A stretch of 43,286 nucleotides of DNA. Origin: a bacterium. GTDB taxonomy: Bacteria > Vulcanimicrobiota > Xenobia > Xenobiales > Xenobiaceae. Shown here in pieces: positions 34,362-42,539 of this stretch. Below the pieces are notes generated by a model. It saw only the letters and a program-made list of their open reading frames with translations, was not told where the DNA came from and ran no database searches. The DNA lies in contig JAFTAM010000178.1 of assembly GCA_017458675.1 (NCBI GenBank), forward strand, positions 1 through 43,286, in the 5' to 3' direction. Each line of letters opens with the position of its first letter. Position 1 is the first letter of the stretch. The position numbers and the translations under genes are program-made.

Positions 34362-35534
34362 ATGGATTCAGATGTCTTTTCTGCAGCTCGTGCAGGTAGA
34401 AACGGGGCTTATAAAGGACGCAGGGATTTAGTAAACGTTGTTATTCCTGACGGCCTGAATATTGTCAAAATAGGGAAATATGCTTTTGAAAACTGCAGCA
34501 GATTAACCTCCGTTGCAATAACTGACAGCGTCGTCTTTATAGGCGACAAAGCTTTTAAAGGCTGCAGCAGTCTGGTCTCCGTTGCGATCCCCGACGAAGT
34601 TTACTACATAGGCGAAAGCGCTTTTGAAGACTGCGGGAGCTTAACTTCCGTTAAGATTCCTGATAAAATTATCTCAATAGGCAAAAAAGCTTTTGACGGC
34701 TGCGGCCGTTTAACCGATATTTATTTTCGCGGCAGACACTGCTCGGATTTGTCTGAGTTTGAAAGCTTCGCTCAAAGCTGCGGCGTATCGTACAACTGCG
34801 ACTGTGAGACCTTATTCGATATCGGCATTTCAGAGTTTGTAAAAGGCGAAATTGACAGCGGCTTTGCAGCTTGGCGCAAGGCTCTGAAATATAACGATCC
34901 CGCGGTGTATTACAATTTAGGCCTGAATTACGTTATTCTGGATATTGATGTCAGCGAAGGCATAAAGCTTCTGCATAGAGGCGCCGACGCGCTGGACGAC
35001 AATCTCTGTCAGTATGCTTTGGGAAGTATTTATTTTATGGGGCTTAACGGTGAAGAACCGGATATAATGAAAGCCTATGAGTATTGGGCAAAAGCGGCAG
35101 ATCATAAGAACCCATATGCCTTATTTAAGCTCGGCTACTCGGAAAATATGCCGGAACTCGATATTGTGAAAAACGCTGAATTACTTGGCGGTCTGCGGGA
35201 ATCGGCCACATATACTATGCTGGGATTGATTTATTTAGACGGGTGTACAGAAACCGTAGGCATAAGCGAAGAAATCTTCAGGGAGTTTTATGACAACACC
35301 GTTGAAATAGAAAGAAATTTAAATAAAGCCGTCTGTTTCTTAAAGAAGGGCGTCGATAAAGGCAATACTACAGCTAAATTTTTTTTAGGACGTTTATATT
35401 ATAACGGTGAAGAAGACGTAATAGAAGCGGACCGGAAAAAGGGTCTGAAGCTTCTTTCCGAAGCAGCCGCCGAGGGCTGCGGCGCTGCTGTATATTTTCT
35501 GACCGAAATCGAAGATGACGGCGAGGATGACTAA
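34362..35534 (+). CDS. BspA-type LRR fused to Sel1-repeat protein
   Basis: A 390-residue protein with two interaction modules. Residues about 25-130 hold four LRR_5 (BspA/TpLRR) units of about 23 residues with the repeated pattern IGxxAFxxCxxLxxVxIPDxV. Residues about 155-385 are Sel1 repeats (LGxxYxxG, KAxxYWxKAA). There is no signal peptide, although BspA-type LRRs are usually surface-exposed, so this copy is probably cytoplasmic. An ideal ribosome site (GGAGGTGAT) precedes the ATG. The Sel1 half is clearly homologous to the next gene (35730) over its full length and to the protein at 21895. The LRR module was therefore gained here or lost there. Confidence 0.9.
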   Translation: MDSDVFSAARAGRNGAYKGRRDLVNVVIPDGLNIVKIGKYAFENCSRLTSVAITDSVVFIGDKAFKGCSSLVSVAIPDEVYYIGESAFEDCGSLTSVKIPDKIISIGKKAFDGCGRLTDIYFRGRHCSDLSEFESFAQSCGVSYNCDCETLFDIGISEFVKGEIDSGFAAWRKALKYNDPAVYYNLGLNYVILDIDVSEGIKLLHRGADALDDNLCQYALGSIYFMGLNGEEPDIMKAYEYWAKAADHKNPYALFKLGYSENMPELDIVKNAELLGGLRESATYTMLGLIYLDGCTETVGISEEIFREFYDNTVEIERNLNKAVCFLKKGVDKGNTTAKFFLGRLYYNGEEDVIEADRKKGLKLLSEAAAEGCGAAVYFLTEIEDDGEDD

Positions 35535-35579
35535 ACAGAAAATTATAAAATATTTTCAGTTCCCTTATTTGCCGCGGAT

Positions 35580-35598
35580 AAGGCTGGTTTTCAGCCTT
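35580..35598. repeat. Hairpin between the Sel1 paralogues
   Basis: AAGGCTG, loop GTTTT, CAGCCTT: a perfect 7-bp stem 45 bases after the LRR-Sel1 stop and overlapping the start of the duplicated upstream block. There is no T run, so termination would be weak. Confidence 0.55.
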
Positions 35599-35729
35599 AT
35601 TCCGGCAGTGCGGCGTCGGAAAAACGTCTGTATTTTAACAATATTTGAACCCATTTTTTTCTTATTGTCGGCCATAATATAACTATAAAACTGTATATCG
35701 GAAATTTTGCCGAAGAATGGAGAATACTG

Positions 35730-36566
35730 ATGGACTGTATGCCTGAGATGGGAGCCTCTTGTTTTGAGGATGAAAACTCTGAGCTCGAAGCGATATATAA
35801 ACTTGGCATTGAATATTTGAAGGAAAATGATATGGAAAAATTGGTCTCTTTATGGACCAAAGCGTTAAAATATAATGATTCTAGATTTTATTTATCGTTG
35901 GCAATGTATTATCTTTATAAGAATACTGAAGACAGCAGCCGTAAAGGAATGGAGCTTCTGCATAAGGCAGCCGATGAATTGAATTGTGATTTATGTCAGT
36001 TTGAACTGGGAAATATTTATTTTTCAGGAGCTGACGGTTCTGAACCTGATATTATGAAGGCTCATGAATATTGGTGCAAGGCTGCTGAGCAAGGCAACAA
36101 GGAAGCAATGTATAAGCTCGGCTATTCTGAAAAAGGCGAGAGGCTCGGACTTGCTGAACTTGCCGATACAGTTGAAGGTATCGAAGGAGCCGCCATAAAC
36201 TTGATGTTAGGCATGATCTATTATCATGGCGATGTTGAAGCTGCCGGAGTAAGCGAGAATTTATTCAGAAGCTTTTTCGACAGCGACATGGCGGTAGAAC
36301 GCGATGTTTCAAAAGCTTTATTTTACATACAGAGAGCCATCGATATGGGCTATTCCCAGGCAAAGCTTCAATTGGGAATCATATATTTAATCGGCGAGGA
36401 TGGCGTCATTGAACCGGATCGGGAAAAGGGAATCGGTCTGATTGCTGAAGCTGCGTCCGAAGGCAGCAAAGATGCGCTCGACTTATTGCTTGAGTTAGAC
36501 GAAGACGACTTTGACGGCGATGAAGACGAAGCTGGAGACGACGGCGAAAACGGTGAAAGCGAATAG
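35730..36566 (+). CDS. Sel1-like repeat protein, paralogue of the preceding gene
   Basis: A 278-residue Sel1 solenoid protein. GGAGAA lies 7 bases before the ATG. It aligns end to end with the Sel1 half of the 34362 product: shared segments include KALKYND, EPDIMKAxEYWxKAA, KLGYSE, and near the end EADRKKGLKLLSEAAxEG versus EPDREKGIGLIAEAASEG. The first 25 residues replace the LRR module and show no known motif. The last 30 residues are strongly acidic (Asp/Glu). It is likely a cytoplasmic scaffold with partners unknown. Confidence 0.9.
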   Translation: MDCMPEMGASCFEDENSELEAIYKLGIEYLKENDMEKLVSLWTKALKYNDSRFYLSLAMYYLYKNTEDSSRKGMELLHKAADELNCDLCQFELGNIYFSGADGSEPDIMKAHEYWCKAAEQGNKEAMYKLGYSEKGERLGLAELADTVEGIEGAAINLMLGMIYYHGDVEAAGVSENLFRSFFDSDMAVERDVSKALFYIQRAIDMGYSQAKLQLGIIYLIGEDGVIEPDREKGIGLIAEAASEGSKDALDLLLELDEDDFDGDEDEAGDDGENGESE

Positions 36567-36661
36567 CGCTGTTAAGCACTTATGTTGAGCCCGTTTCTGT
36601 CGGTTTGAACCGCAGACGCTATCTTTTCCTGCGGCGGAGCGATATTTTTGAGACTTTGTTT

Positions 36662-37387
36662 ATGGAATCCTATCAGCAATTTTTAGAGCGTATCAATCAA
36701 TTCGAGACCGCAGAACTGAATTTGGGGAGCGGGCCCTTTGAGGTCAGCCGCTCTTTGGCGGCGAAGGTCGGCTCAGACAATAAATTCAAACCCTTTTTCG
36801 GCGATACGTCAGTTTTCGATTTGGATGACGGGGCCAAGGATTACCTGGACGGCCTCATCAGCCGACTTTATTCCGAATGCGGGGAGTGCTTCTGCGAAAG
36901 GCTGGACCGAGATTATCTGCATATGACTCTGCACGATTTGAGCAGCTCTCCTGACTTTGCGGATGTCAAAGACACCCTGCGGAAGCGCGGGGAATATTTT
37001 GCTGTAAATCCCCTGCGGGACAAAACAGTTGATTTCAGCAGGCCTATAGTTATGAGGGCCAACAACATTCTTAACATGGTAAATATCAGTCTGGTTCTGG
37101 GCCTTTATCCAGCCGGCGATGATGACTATCGCCGCCTCTGCGCCCTGTATGCGGAACTGGAAAAGATTGTCGGACTGCCCTACGCCATGACGCCGCACAT
37201 CACTCTGGCCTACTATAACTGCCGGAGCTTCGGCGCAGAGAGCGCCGACAGGCTGAAGAAAACCGTAAAAGAGATGAACCTGCTGCAGGGTGTGAAGGAG
37301 CTTATCATGCGCCCCGAAAAACTGTTTTACGAACATTTCTTCAGCATGAACAATTATAAGAAAATTCAGCCTTTAATTAAATTATAG
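36662..37387 (+). CDS. 2H phosphoesterase-like protein
   Basis: A 241-residue protein from ATG 36662; the frame is open from a TTG-type start at 36605, but that segment is Arg-rich and unlike a domain start. Two H-x-T-x motifs, the hallmark of the 2H phosphoesterase/2'-5' RNA ligase superfamily, are present: H87-M-T-L and H179-I-T-L, about 92 residues apart as in the family. Members act on 2'-5' RNA, cyclic phosphates or cyclic nucleotides. Substrate cannot be inferred. It begins 95 bases after the Sel1 gene; co-transcription is possible. No signal peptide is seen. Confidence 0.78.
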   Translation: MESYQQFLERINQFETAELNLGSGPFEVSRSLAAKVGSDNKFKPFFGDTSVFDLDDGAKDYLDGLISRLYSECGECFCERLDRDYLHMTLHDLSSSPDFADVKDTLRKRGEYFAVNPLRDKTVDFSRPIVMRANNILNMVNISLVLGLYPAGDDDYRRLCALYAELEKIVGLPYAMTPHITLAYYNCRSFGAESADRLKKTVKEMNLLQGVKELIMRPEKLFYEHFFSMNNYKKIQPLIKL

Positions 37388-37449
37388 GCAATTATCTCTG
37401 TTTTTGCGGCTTATATGTTTTTATATTCTGCGGACTGCGAGGATTTTTT

Positions 37450-38160
37450 ATGAACGGGACCTTTAATAATATTATCTGCGGGCTGAGCCTGGCCTTTGCG
37501 CTGAGCGGCGCGGCCTGGGCCGATCCTGCCGGCACGGAGCTGGACAAGATCGATTGGGACAAGCTGGCCGTCAGCCAGAAAGCCGTCGATAAAGCGGTTA
37601 TTGAGAAGTACAAGCCGGTGCTTACCGGAAAAGAACCCTTCGTCTGGACCTTCGGCTATTACGACGATATTAAGAGCGTCCCCGATAAAAGCCCGGTCAG
37701 CATAGATCAGTTCAACAAAATTTTCGCCAAGGAAATTTTTGACAAGGAAAATTACGAGCAGAGCAAGCCTTTTATTGAGGCTATGACGGCTGTCGATTTG
37801 GACGGCGACGGAGCCAGAGAACTGATTCTGCTTCTGAGCAGCTGCCATGGACAGTATCTGATTCTGCACCGCGAGGGCGATAAGTTTTACGGTACCGACA
37901 AGGTGTTCCGCGGCTTCGGCTGTCTGCATACCAACGGCGTTTATTTCGCCTCCGGCGGCGCCTCATACACGGCCTACTGCAAGCTTTCCTGCAAAAACGG
38001 AGAGTTTAAAGAGAGCGTGATCGGCGAATACAAGCACGATACCGACGGCGAGTATTATATTTACCGCGGTCAGCTTTTCGACGAGCCCACCTGGAACAAA
38101 ATGCTTTTCGAAGGCTCGGGCGAAGCGGAATATTATCGCTTCGACGGCAATGCCAAATAA
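37450..38160 (+). CDS. Secreted protein with a DxDGDG motif, unknown function
   Basis: A 236-residue exported protein with a signal peptide (about 1-25, cleavage after AWA). The mature part contains AVDLDGDGARELILLL at about residues 115-130, a calcium-loop-like or VCBS-type motif followed by a strand, then a beta-rich C-terminus. The same short motif recurs in many hypothetical secreted proteins, so it gives little about function. GAGG sits 8 bases before the ATG. It is followed by an unusually dense patch of palindromic repeats. Confidence 0.75.
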   Translation: MNGTFNNIICGLSLAFALSGAAWADPAGTELDKIDWDKLAVSQKAVDKAVIEKYKPVLTGKEPFVWTFGYYDDIKSVPDKSPVSIDQFNKIFAKEIFDKENYEQSKPFIEAMTAVDLDGDGARELILLLSSCHGQYLILHREGDKFYGTDKVFRGFGCLHTNGVYFASGGASYTAYCKLSCKNGEFKESVIGEYKHDTDGEYYIYRGQLFDEPTWNKMLFEGSGEAEYYRFDGNAK

Positions 38161-38164
38161 TTTT

Positions 38165-38408
38165 TGTCATCCTGATCCTGGGCCCCTGTCATCCTGAGCC
38201 TGGATCCTTGTCATCCTGAGCCTTCAGGCGAAGGATCTATAAAATCCAGTCATTTAAGATTCTTCGCTGCCGCTCAGAATGACAGGACGCAGCGTCCTGA
38301 GCCAGGCCGTTTGTCGTCCTGAGCAGAACCATTTGTCATCCTGAGCCTTCAGGCGAAGGATCTATAAAGTCCAGACAGTTAAGATTCTTCGCTGCCGCTC
38401 AGAATGAC
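38165..38408. repeat. Cluster of dispersed palindromes (38210-38283 and 38335-38408) with extra left arms
   Basis: Two 74-base copies differ at only three positions. Each has the left arm GTCATCCTGAGCCTTCAGGC followed by GAAGGATCT, an AT-rich centre and the right arm GATTCTTCGCTGCCGCTCAG ending in AATGAC. Left arms alone (GTCATCCTGATCC, GTCATCCTGAGCC) lie in direct tandem at 38165 and 38187, and another (GTCGTCCTGAGC) at about 38313. They occupy nearly all of the 295-base gap before the GNAT gene. Confidence 0.9.
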
Positions 38409-38455
38409 AGGACGGCAGCGTCATTATTGTATCTGTCCAATTAGGGGAGCTACAG

Positions 38456-38947
38456 ATGAAAATCAGACATACGGAAATCGAAGACCTGCCGAGAATTGAG
38501 GAAATATACGCTTATGCACGCCGGTTTATGCGCGAGAGCGGCAATTCAGAACAGTGGAAGGACAGCAGGCCCTCCGCGGAGGCGATGCGGAGGGATATTG
38601 ACCGCGGAAACAGCTATGTCGTAGAGGACGATTCGGGCCGGATCTGCGGAGTCTTTGCCTTTGTAATCGGCGAGGACCCCACTTATGCTCATATTGAAGG
38701 CGGCCGGTGGCTCAACGATAGACCCTACGGCACGCTGCACCGCATCGCCGGAGACGGAACGTTCAAGGGGCTCTTTAAGCTTATTCTGGACTTCTGCGAA
38801 GCTCAGACAAGCGATATACGCATCGACACGCACAGGGACAATGCGATTATGCGCAGGCTGACAGAAAAGAACGGCTTTCGCTACTGCGGCGTTATTTACG
38901 TTGACGACGGCACGCCACGGCTGGCTTATCATAAAATCTGCCGATAA
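38456..38947 (+). CDS. GNAT-family N-acetyltransferase
   Basis: A 163-residue single-domain acetyl-CoA-dependent transferase. The start MKIRHTEIEDLPRIEEIY is a typical GNAT first strand and helix. The middle has VEDDSGRICGVFAFVIG (strands 2-4), and RIDTHRDNAIMRRLTEKNGFRYCGVIY is the classic C-terminal NxxMxxLxEKxGF motif. The usual RxxGxG/A acetyl-CoA loop is weak, as in the subgroup with HRIAGDGTFKGLF. A GGGGAG ribosome site precedes the ATG. The substrate is unknown and there is no operon partner. Confidence 0.9.
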   Translation: MKIRHTEIEDLPRIEEIYAYARRFMRESGNSEQWKDSRPSAEAMRRDIDRGNSYVVEDDSGRICGVFAFVIGEDPTYAHIEGGRWLNDRPYGTLHRIAGDGTFKGLFKLILDFCEAQTSDIRIDTHRDNAIMRRLTEKNGFRYCGVIYVDDGTPRLAYHKICR

Positions 38948-39049
38948 AAACTGAAGAAACGGTTTCGCTGTACAATGCCGCAGGTTAAGGCGATGTTTTG
39001 CTGAAAACGGAACAAATACCTGTCAAAATATATTTGCTTCTTTTCTGCA

Positions 39050-39123
39050 TATTGTTGTCATGTCGGTTCGCTTCTGCGTTTCTCTCCGCGCTCGCCTTAC
39101 CCGGAGCTCATACGCTTGCCTTC
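39050..39123. repeat. Distant copy of the 5'-end repeat unit
   Basis: The core CTCCGCGCTCGCC, four bases, CCGGAGCTC, two bases, ACGCT (39084-39116) matches 50-84. The upstream ATGTCGGTT (39059-39067) corresponds to ATGCCGGTT in the units at 27-35 and 163-171. It lies in the 280-base gap between the GNAT gene and the tolC-like gene. Confidence 0.6.
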
Positions 39124-39182
39124 GCGCCAAGTATTTTTTTCTGTAAAACTAATTGCGCCATGTTTCTATCTCAGCGGTAAAG

Positions 39183-39191
39183 TGTTATAAT
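39183..39191 (+). promoter_or_regulatory. Extended -10 promoter of the efflux operon
   Basis: TGTTATAAT is a perfect extended -10 element. Transcription from about 39198 gives a 30-base leader before the chosen ATG at 39228, which supports that start over the upstream in-frame ATG at 39153. No good -35 is needed or seen. Confidence 0.65.
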
Positions 39192-39227
39192 GGATGGCAA
39201 AAAAATCAAATTGCGAGTATATTGTCA

Positions 39228-40844
39228 ATGAAATTTAAAGAACGTTTCTTTTGCGCTTTGGCATGTCTGGCGCTATGTGCCGGTGGTCCTGCCTTATGCC
39301 GGGAAGACGGCGCGGACGACGGAAGCATTAAAGTTTCGGAACCTCAAAGCGCCGAAGTCGGTTCGGACGATCGGTATACCGATCAGCTCCCTGCCGATTC
39401 CCCTGATTCGGCAAAAAAATCGGTGGAAGCCAACATCGCCGAGAATCTGAAACAGGAAGCGGCCCAAAGGGGCTACGATTTAGATAATTCGGATATTAAA
39501 AGCGGAGAGGATGCGGTCAATCAGATGCTGCGCTCCGTCAGCGGTCAGTCCGAATTCGATATTGACGATGTTTCCAAAAGCTTTACTTTGGAAAAGAGTA
39601 TAAATTACGCTTTGGAAAACAATCCCGAAGTAAAGAACGCCGATGAAAATATCGTTCAGGCCGGAGCCAGATACAGGCAGGCTCAGAGTATGAAAAACCT
39701 GCAGTTTACGGTAGGGAACAGGCTGACCTATCAGCCGAAGGGCGTCAGCGGCGGCATCGTTACGAACGATCCTCTGGCCAACAGCCTTACCGCTTCGCTT
39801 AAGGCCCTGCTGACCACTTTCGGACGGGTCGAAAATCAGATTGCCGCGGCCTATCTGGAGATTGGCGTCGAATCCCTCAATGCCATGTCGGTGCGGCGCG
39901 AGCTGGTTTATCAAGTCAAGCAGGCTTTTTTCAACCGCGTCAAAGCCGGCTCCAATGTAGACGCGGCGCTGCTTAACGCGGATCTGTGCAAGCAGAGTCT
40001 GGTCGACGCCGATAAGATGTATAAATCCGGCGTCATGGCCTTATACGACGTCATTCAGGCCAATCTGCAGATTACCGACGCCGAGGAGCAGCTGGCTCAG
40101 GCCAATACCTCCCTGGACAGCGCGGACGCCGAATTTTTCAAGCTGCTGGCGCTGAATAACCCCACTGCCGACAGATATTCCCTGCATGTTATTTCTCCGC
40201 CGCCCATAGAGGTAGATCCTCAGTGCACGGTGGCGGATTTAAAGAAGCTGGCCGCGGCCAGGCGCTACGAGCTGCTCAGTCTGGATCGCAGCATTGAGGT
40301 CCTGAAGAAGAGCAGGGAAGCGGCTGAGGCCAACAACAGACCGGAAATTTATCTTTCCGCCGACTATATATTTTCACCGGGCTACCACACGCTGCCCTGC
40401 AGCAATTATCAGCTCAATCTGAACATCAACTGGAACGCCTGGGACGGCGGCGCCAAAAATGCTCAGCTCGACGAGATAGATTCTCAGATCGACGCTTTGA
40501 CCTATTCCCGCGAAAGTCTCTGCGATACTATCTATTTAGATGTCGAAAAGGCCTGGCTCAATTTTAATCTTACCGATATAACCATGAAGACCACCAAAAA
40601 CAAGGTCGAATCGGCCTGGGTCTTCCATGAAATGGCCCGTCAGCGTTTTCTCAACGGTTTGGGTACCTCTCTGGAAGTTCAGCAGGCTCTGACCAGCTTA
40701 AACAACGCCCGTCTGTCCTTTATTTCGGCCTGCTGCGACCGCGAGCTGGCCTTTGCGGCCCTTGAATACAGCGTGGGCGTGGATTTCCCCAACCGCAGAC
40801 TTTCCGTAACTCCGGAGCTTTTAAAGGCAGAGGAAATAGATTAG
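39228..40844 (+). CDS. TolC-family outer membrane efflux protein
   Basis: The outer-membrane channel of a tripartite efflux system; 538 residues. ATG 39228 starts a signal peptide (about 1-24, ending ALC). Residues 25-110 are an acidic, poorly structured extension. Two repeated outer-membrane-efflux halves follow: the first starts near SINYALENNPEVKNADENI, and the second near LAAARRYELLSLDRSIEVLK, with long helical stretches rich in Ala/Gln/Glu. The N-terminal extension is longer than in E. coli TolC. The adaptor gene follows after 22 bases. No ribosome site is obvious. Confidence 0.92.
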   Translation: MKFKERFFCALACLALCAGGPALCREDGADDGSIKVSEPQSAEVGSDDRYTDQLPADSPDSAKKSVEANIAENLKQEAAQRGYDLDNSDIKSGEDAVNQMLRSVSGQSEFDIDDVSKSFTLEKSINYALENNPEVKNADENIVQAGARYRQAQSMKNLQFTVGNRLTYQPKGVSGGIVTNDPLANSLTASLKALLTTFGRVENQIAAAYLEIGVESLNAMSVRRELVYQVKQAFFNRVKAGSNVDAALLNADLCKQSLVDADKMYKSGVMALYDVIQANLQITDAEEQLAQANTSLDSADAEFFKLLALNNPTADRYSLHVISPPPIEVDPQCTVADLKKLAAARRYELLSLDRSIEVLKKSREAAEANNRPEIYLSADYIFSPGYHTLPCSNYQLNLNINWNAWDGGAKNAQLDEIDSQIDALTYSRESLCDTIYLDVEKAWLNFNLTDITMKTTKNKVESAWVFHEMARQRFLNGLGTSLEVQQALTSLNNARLSFISACCDRELAFAALEYSVGVDFPNRRLSVTPELLKAEEID

Positions 40845-40866
40845 TGGAGAACATAAGGAGCTAAAA

Positions 40867-42267
40867 ATGAATTTAACAGATATTTTTTACGGTTCAAAGG
40901 GTAAGTTCTTCGGTGCCGCTCTGGCTCTGGCTCTGAGTACCGGCATGTTTGTCGGCGGCTGCAGCGGCGACGGCGGTTCCGGCAGCGGCGGTCAGGGGGA
41001 ACAGGGCGAGGCGAGGCAGGAAATTCCCGCGGCTGACGAGCAGTCCAATGTCGAAGGCGGCGAACAGGCTCAAGCTCAGGCTGCCGCTCCGATGGTGATA
41101 GCGGAGAAGGTGACAACTCAGGAAACTCATTTCAGCAAAGAATGGCCGGCAGAGACCAAATCAGGCGACGAGGTCAACGTACAGGCCAGAGTCGAGGGAA
41201 CGCTGGAGAGATTTAATTTTACAGAAGGTATGGGAGTAACGCAGGGGCAGGTGCTGTTTACCATTGACGACGCTCCCTACCGGGCGGCCCTTCAGGCCGC
41301 GCAGGCGCAGGTATCCAAGGCCAAGGCCGATCTGGAATATGCCAAAACTCAGGTTGACGTGCTTAAGGCCGAAGCCGATTTAGCTTCTGCCAAGACCGAG
41401 TTAAACAGAGCTCAGCAGGATGTGGACCGTTATAAGCCTTTGGTTGAGAGCGGCACTATTGCCAGACAGACTCTCGACAACGCTATAGCTCAGCGCGATG
41501 TGGCTCAGGCTCAGGTTAACGCCAGCAAGGCCACTCTGGAAAATACCAAACTTTCCGATCGCTCCAACATTGATATCGCCGCCGCCAATCTGGAAGCGGC
41601 CAGAGCCAATGTCACTCAGGCGGAATTAAATATCGGCTACTGCACGATAACCTCTCCCATAACCGGCGTAATCGGCAAGCTCAACGTCTATCCCGGAAAC
41701 CTGGTCGGCAAGGCCGGGAGCACCGAGCCTCTGGTTACCATTTCCAAGCTCGATCCCATGTATGTAACTTTCAGCTTAACTGAAAAAGAATACTTATATA
41801 TTATGGAGCATAGAAATGAAGAAGTCGGGGGCGCAGATATAGAGCTTCTGCTTTCCGACGGCTCGGTTTATCCTCATAAGGGTTCCTTCAATATGCTGGA
41901 GCGTACTATGGACTCGTCTACCGGTACTATCGGCGTCCGCATGGTCTTCCCCAACCCGGATTTCGTTCTGCGTGAGGGACAGTTCGGACGTCTGCGCATT
42001 ACCGCGCATCAAGCAGATAAAGTTATAGTAATTCCGCAGAAAGCGGTCGTTACCACTCAGTCCGATCATAGCGTCTATATCGTCGGTCCCAACAATATTG
42101 TGGAATCGCGCGCTATAAAGCTGGGAGAGCCTATAGACAGCAGCTTTATAGTTGAATCTGGTCTCAAAGAGGGCGAGACGATAATCGTGGACGGCATCCA
42201 GAAGGTCATGGTAGGCGCTCCCTGCAATCCTTCGATTTCTGAAAAACGGCCCGTTATCAATCCCTGA
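40867..42267 (+). CDS. RND efflux periplasmic adaptor (membrane fusion) lipoprotein
   Basis: The AcrA/MexA-type adaptor linking the inner-membrane pump to the TolC channel; 466 residues. The signal sequence ends in a lipobox (FVGGC) with the lipidated Cys32. A Gly/Gln-rich linker runs to about 75. The lipoyl half-motif QARVEGTLERFNFTEGMGVTQGQVLFTID is at about 103-135. A long alpha-hairpin of Ala/Gln/Lys helices follows (about 140-250), then TSPITGVIGKLNVYPGNLV, LDPMYVTFSLTEKEYL and the membrane-proximal domain. AAGGAG (40855-40860) lies 6 bases before the ATG. The pump gene begins 272 bases later, an unusually wide gap filled with repeats. Confidence 0.96.
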   Translation: MNLTDIFYGSKGKFFGAALALALSTGMFVGGCSGDGGSGSGGQGEQGEARQEIPAADEQSNVEGGEQAQAQAAAPMVIAEKVTTQETHFSKEWPAETKSGDEVNVQARVEGTLERFNFTEGMGVTQGQVLFTIDDAPYRAALQAAQAQVSKAKADLEYAKTQVDVLKAEADLASAKTELNRAQQDVDRYKPLVESGTIARQTLDNAIAQRDVAQAQVNASKATLENTKLSDRSNIDIAAANLEAARANVTQAELNIGYCTITSPITGVIGKLNVYPGNLVGKAGSTEPLVTISKLDPMYVTFSLTEKEYLYIMEHRNEEVGGADIELLLSDGSVYPHKGSFNMLERTMDSSTGTIGVRMVFPNPDFVLREGQFGRLRITAHQADKVIVIPQKAVVTTQSDHSVYIVGPNNIVESRAIKLGEPIDSSFIVESGLKEGETIIVDGIQKVMVGAPCNPSISEKRPVINP

Positions 42268-42271
42268 TTGT

Positions 42272-42462
42272 CAATACTGTCAGTTAAATAAGTCATTGAT
42301 ATTTACGTATTGAACATATCGTCAATATTATCGTGCTGAGCAAAGTTGCCAATGCTGTCAATTAAACAAATCGTTGATATTGTCGTATTGAACATATCGT
42401 CAATATTATCGTGCTGAGCAAAGTTGCCGATACTGTCAGTTAAGTAAGTTATCGATATTGTC
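42272..42462. repeat. 78-bp tandem repeat array (about 2.4 units) inside the efflux operon
   Basis: Units begin at 42272, 42350 and 42428. The first two are nearly identical along 78 bases (for example GAACATATCGTCAATATTAT in both); the third is a partial unit of about 35 bases. Each full unit contains TCGTGCTGAGCAAAG, which resembles the arm of the dispersed palindrome family. It starts 5 bases after the adaptor stop codon. Confidence 0.88.
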
Positions 42463-42473
42463 ATCCCGATTTT

Positions 42474-42500
42474 GTCATCCTGAGCGAAGCGAAGGATCTT
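42474..42500. repeat. Half copy of the dispersed palindrome before the pump gene
   Basis: GTCATCCTGAGCGAAGCGAA followed by GGATCTT matches the left arm. No right arm follows before the pump start at 42540. Confidence 0.75.
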
Positions 42501-42539
42501 AGTTCAGTTTTAAAATAAAATTTTCCGGTGAGAAAAGTT

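Noticed and set aside
21895-36566. Sel1 proteins as type VI or other secretion-system effectors or immunity parts
   Set aside because: No secretion-system component, toxin or immunity pair is in the window, so repeats alone do not support it.
38165-38408. CRISPR-like or tRNA-like cluster
   Set aside because: The units are internally palindromic, occur at many other intergenic sites and lack spacer or cloverleaf structure.
42272-42462. CRISPR array
   Set aside because: The 78-base units are repeated along their whole length with no unique spacers, there are only about 2.4 copies, and no cas gene is present.
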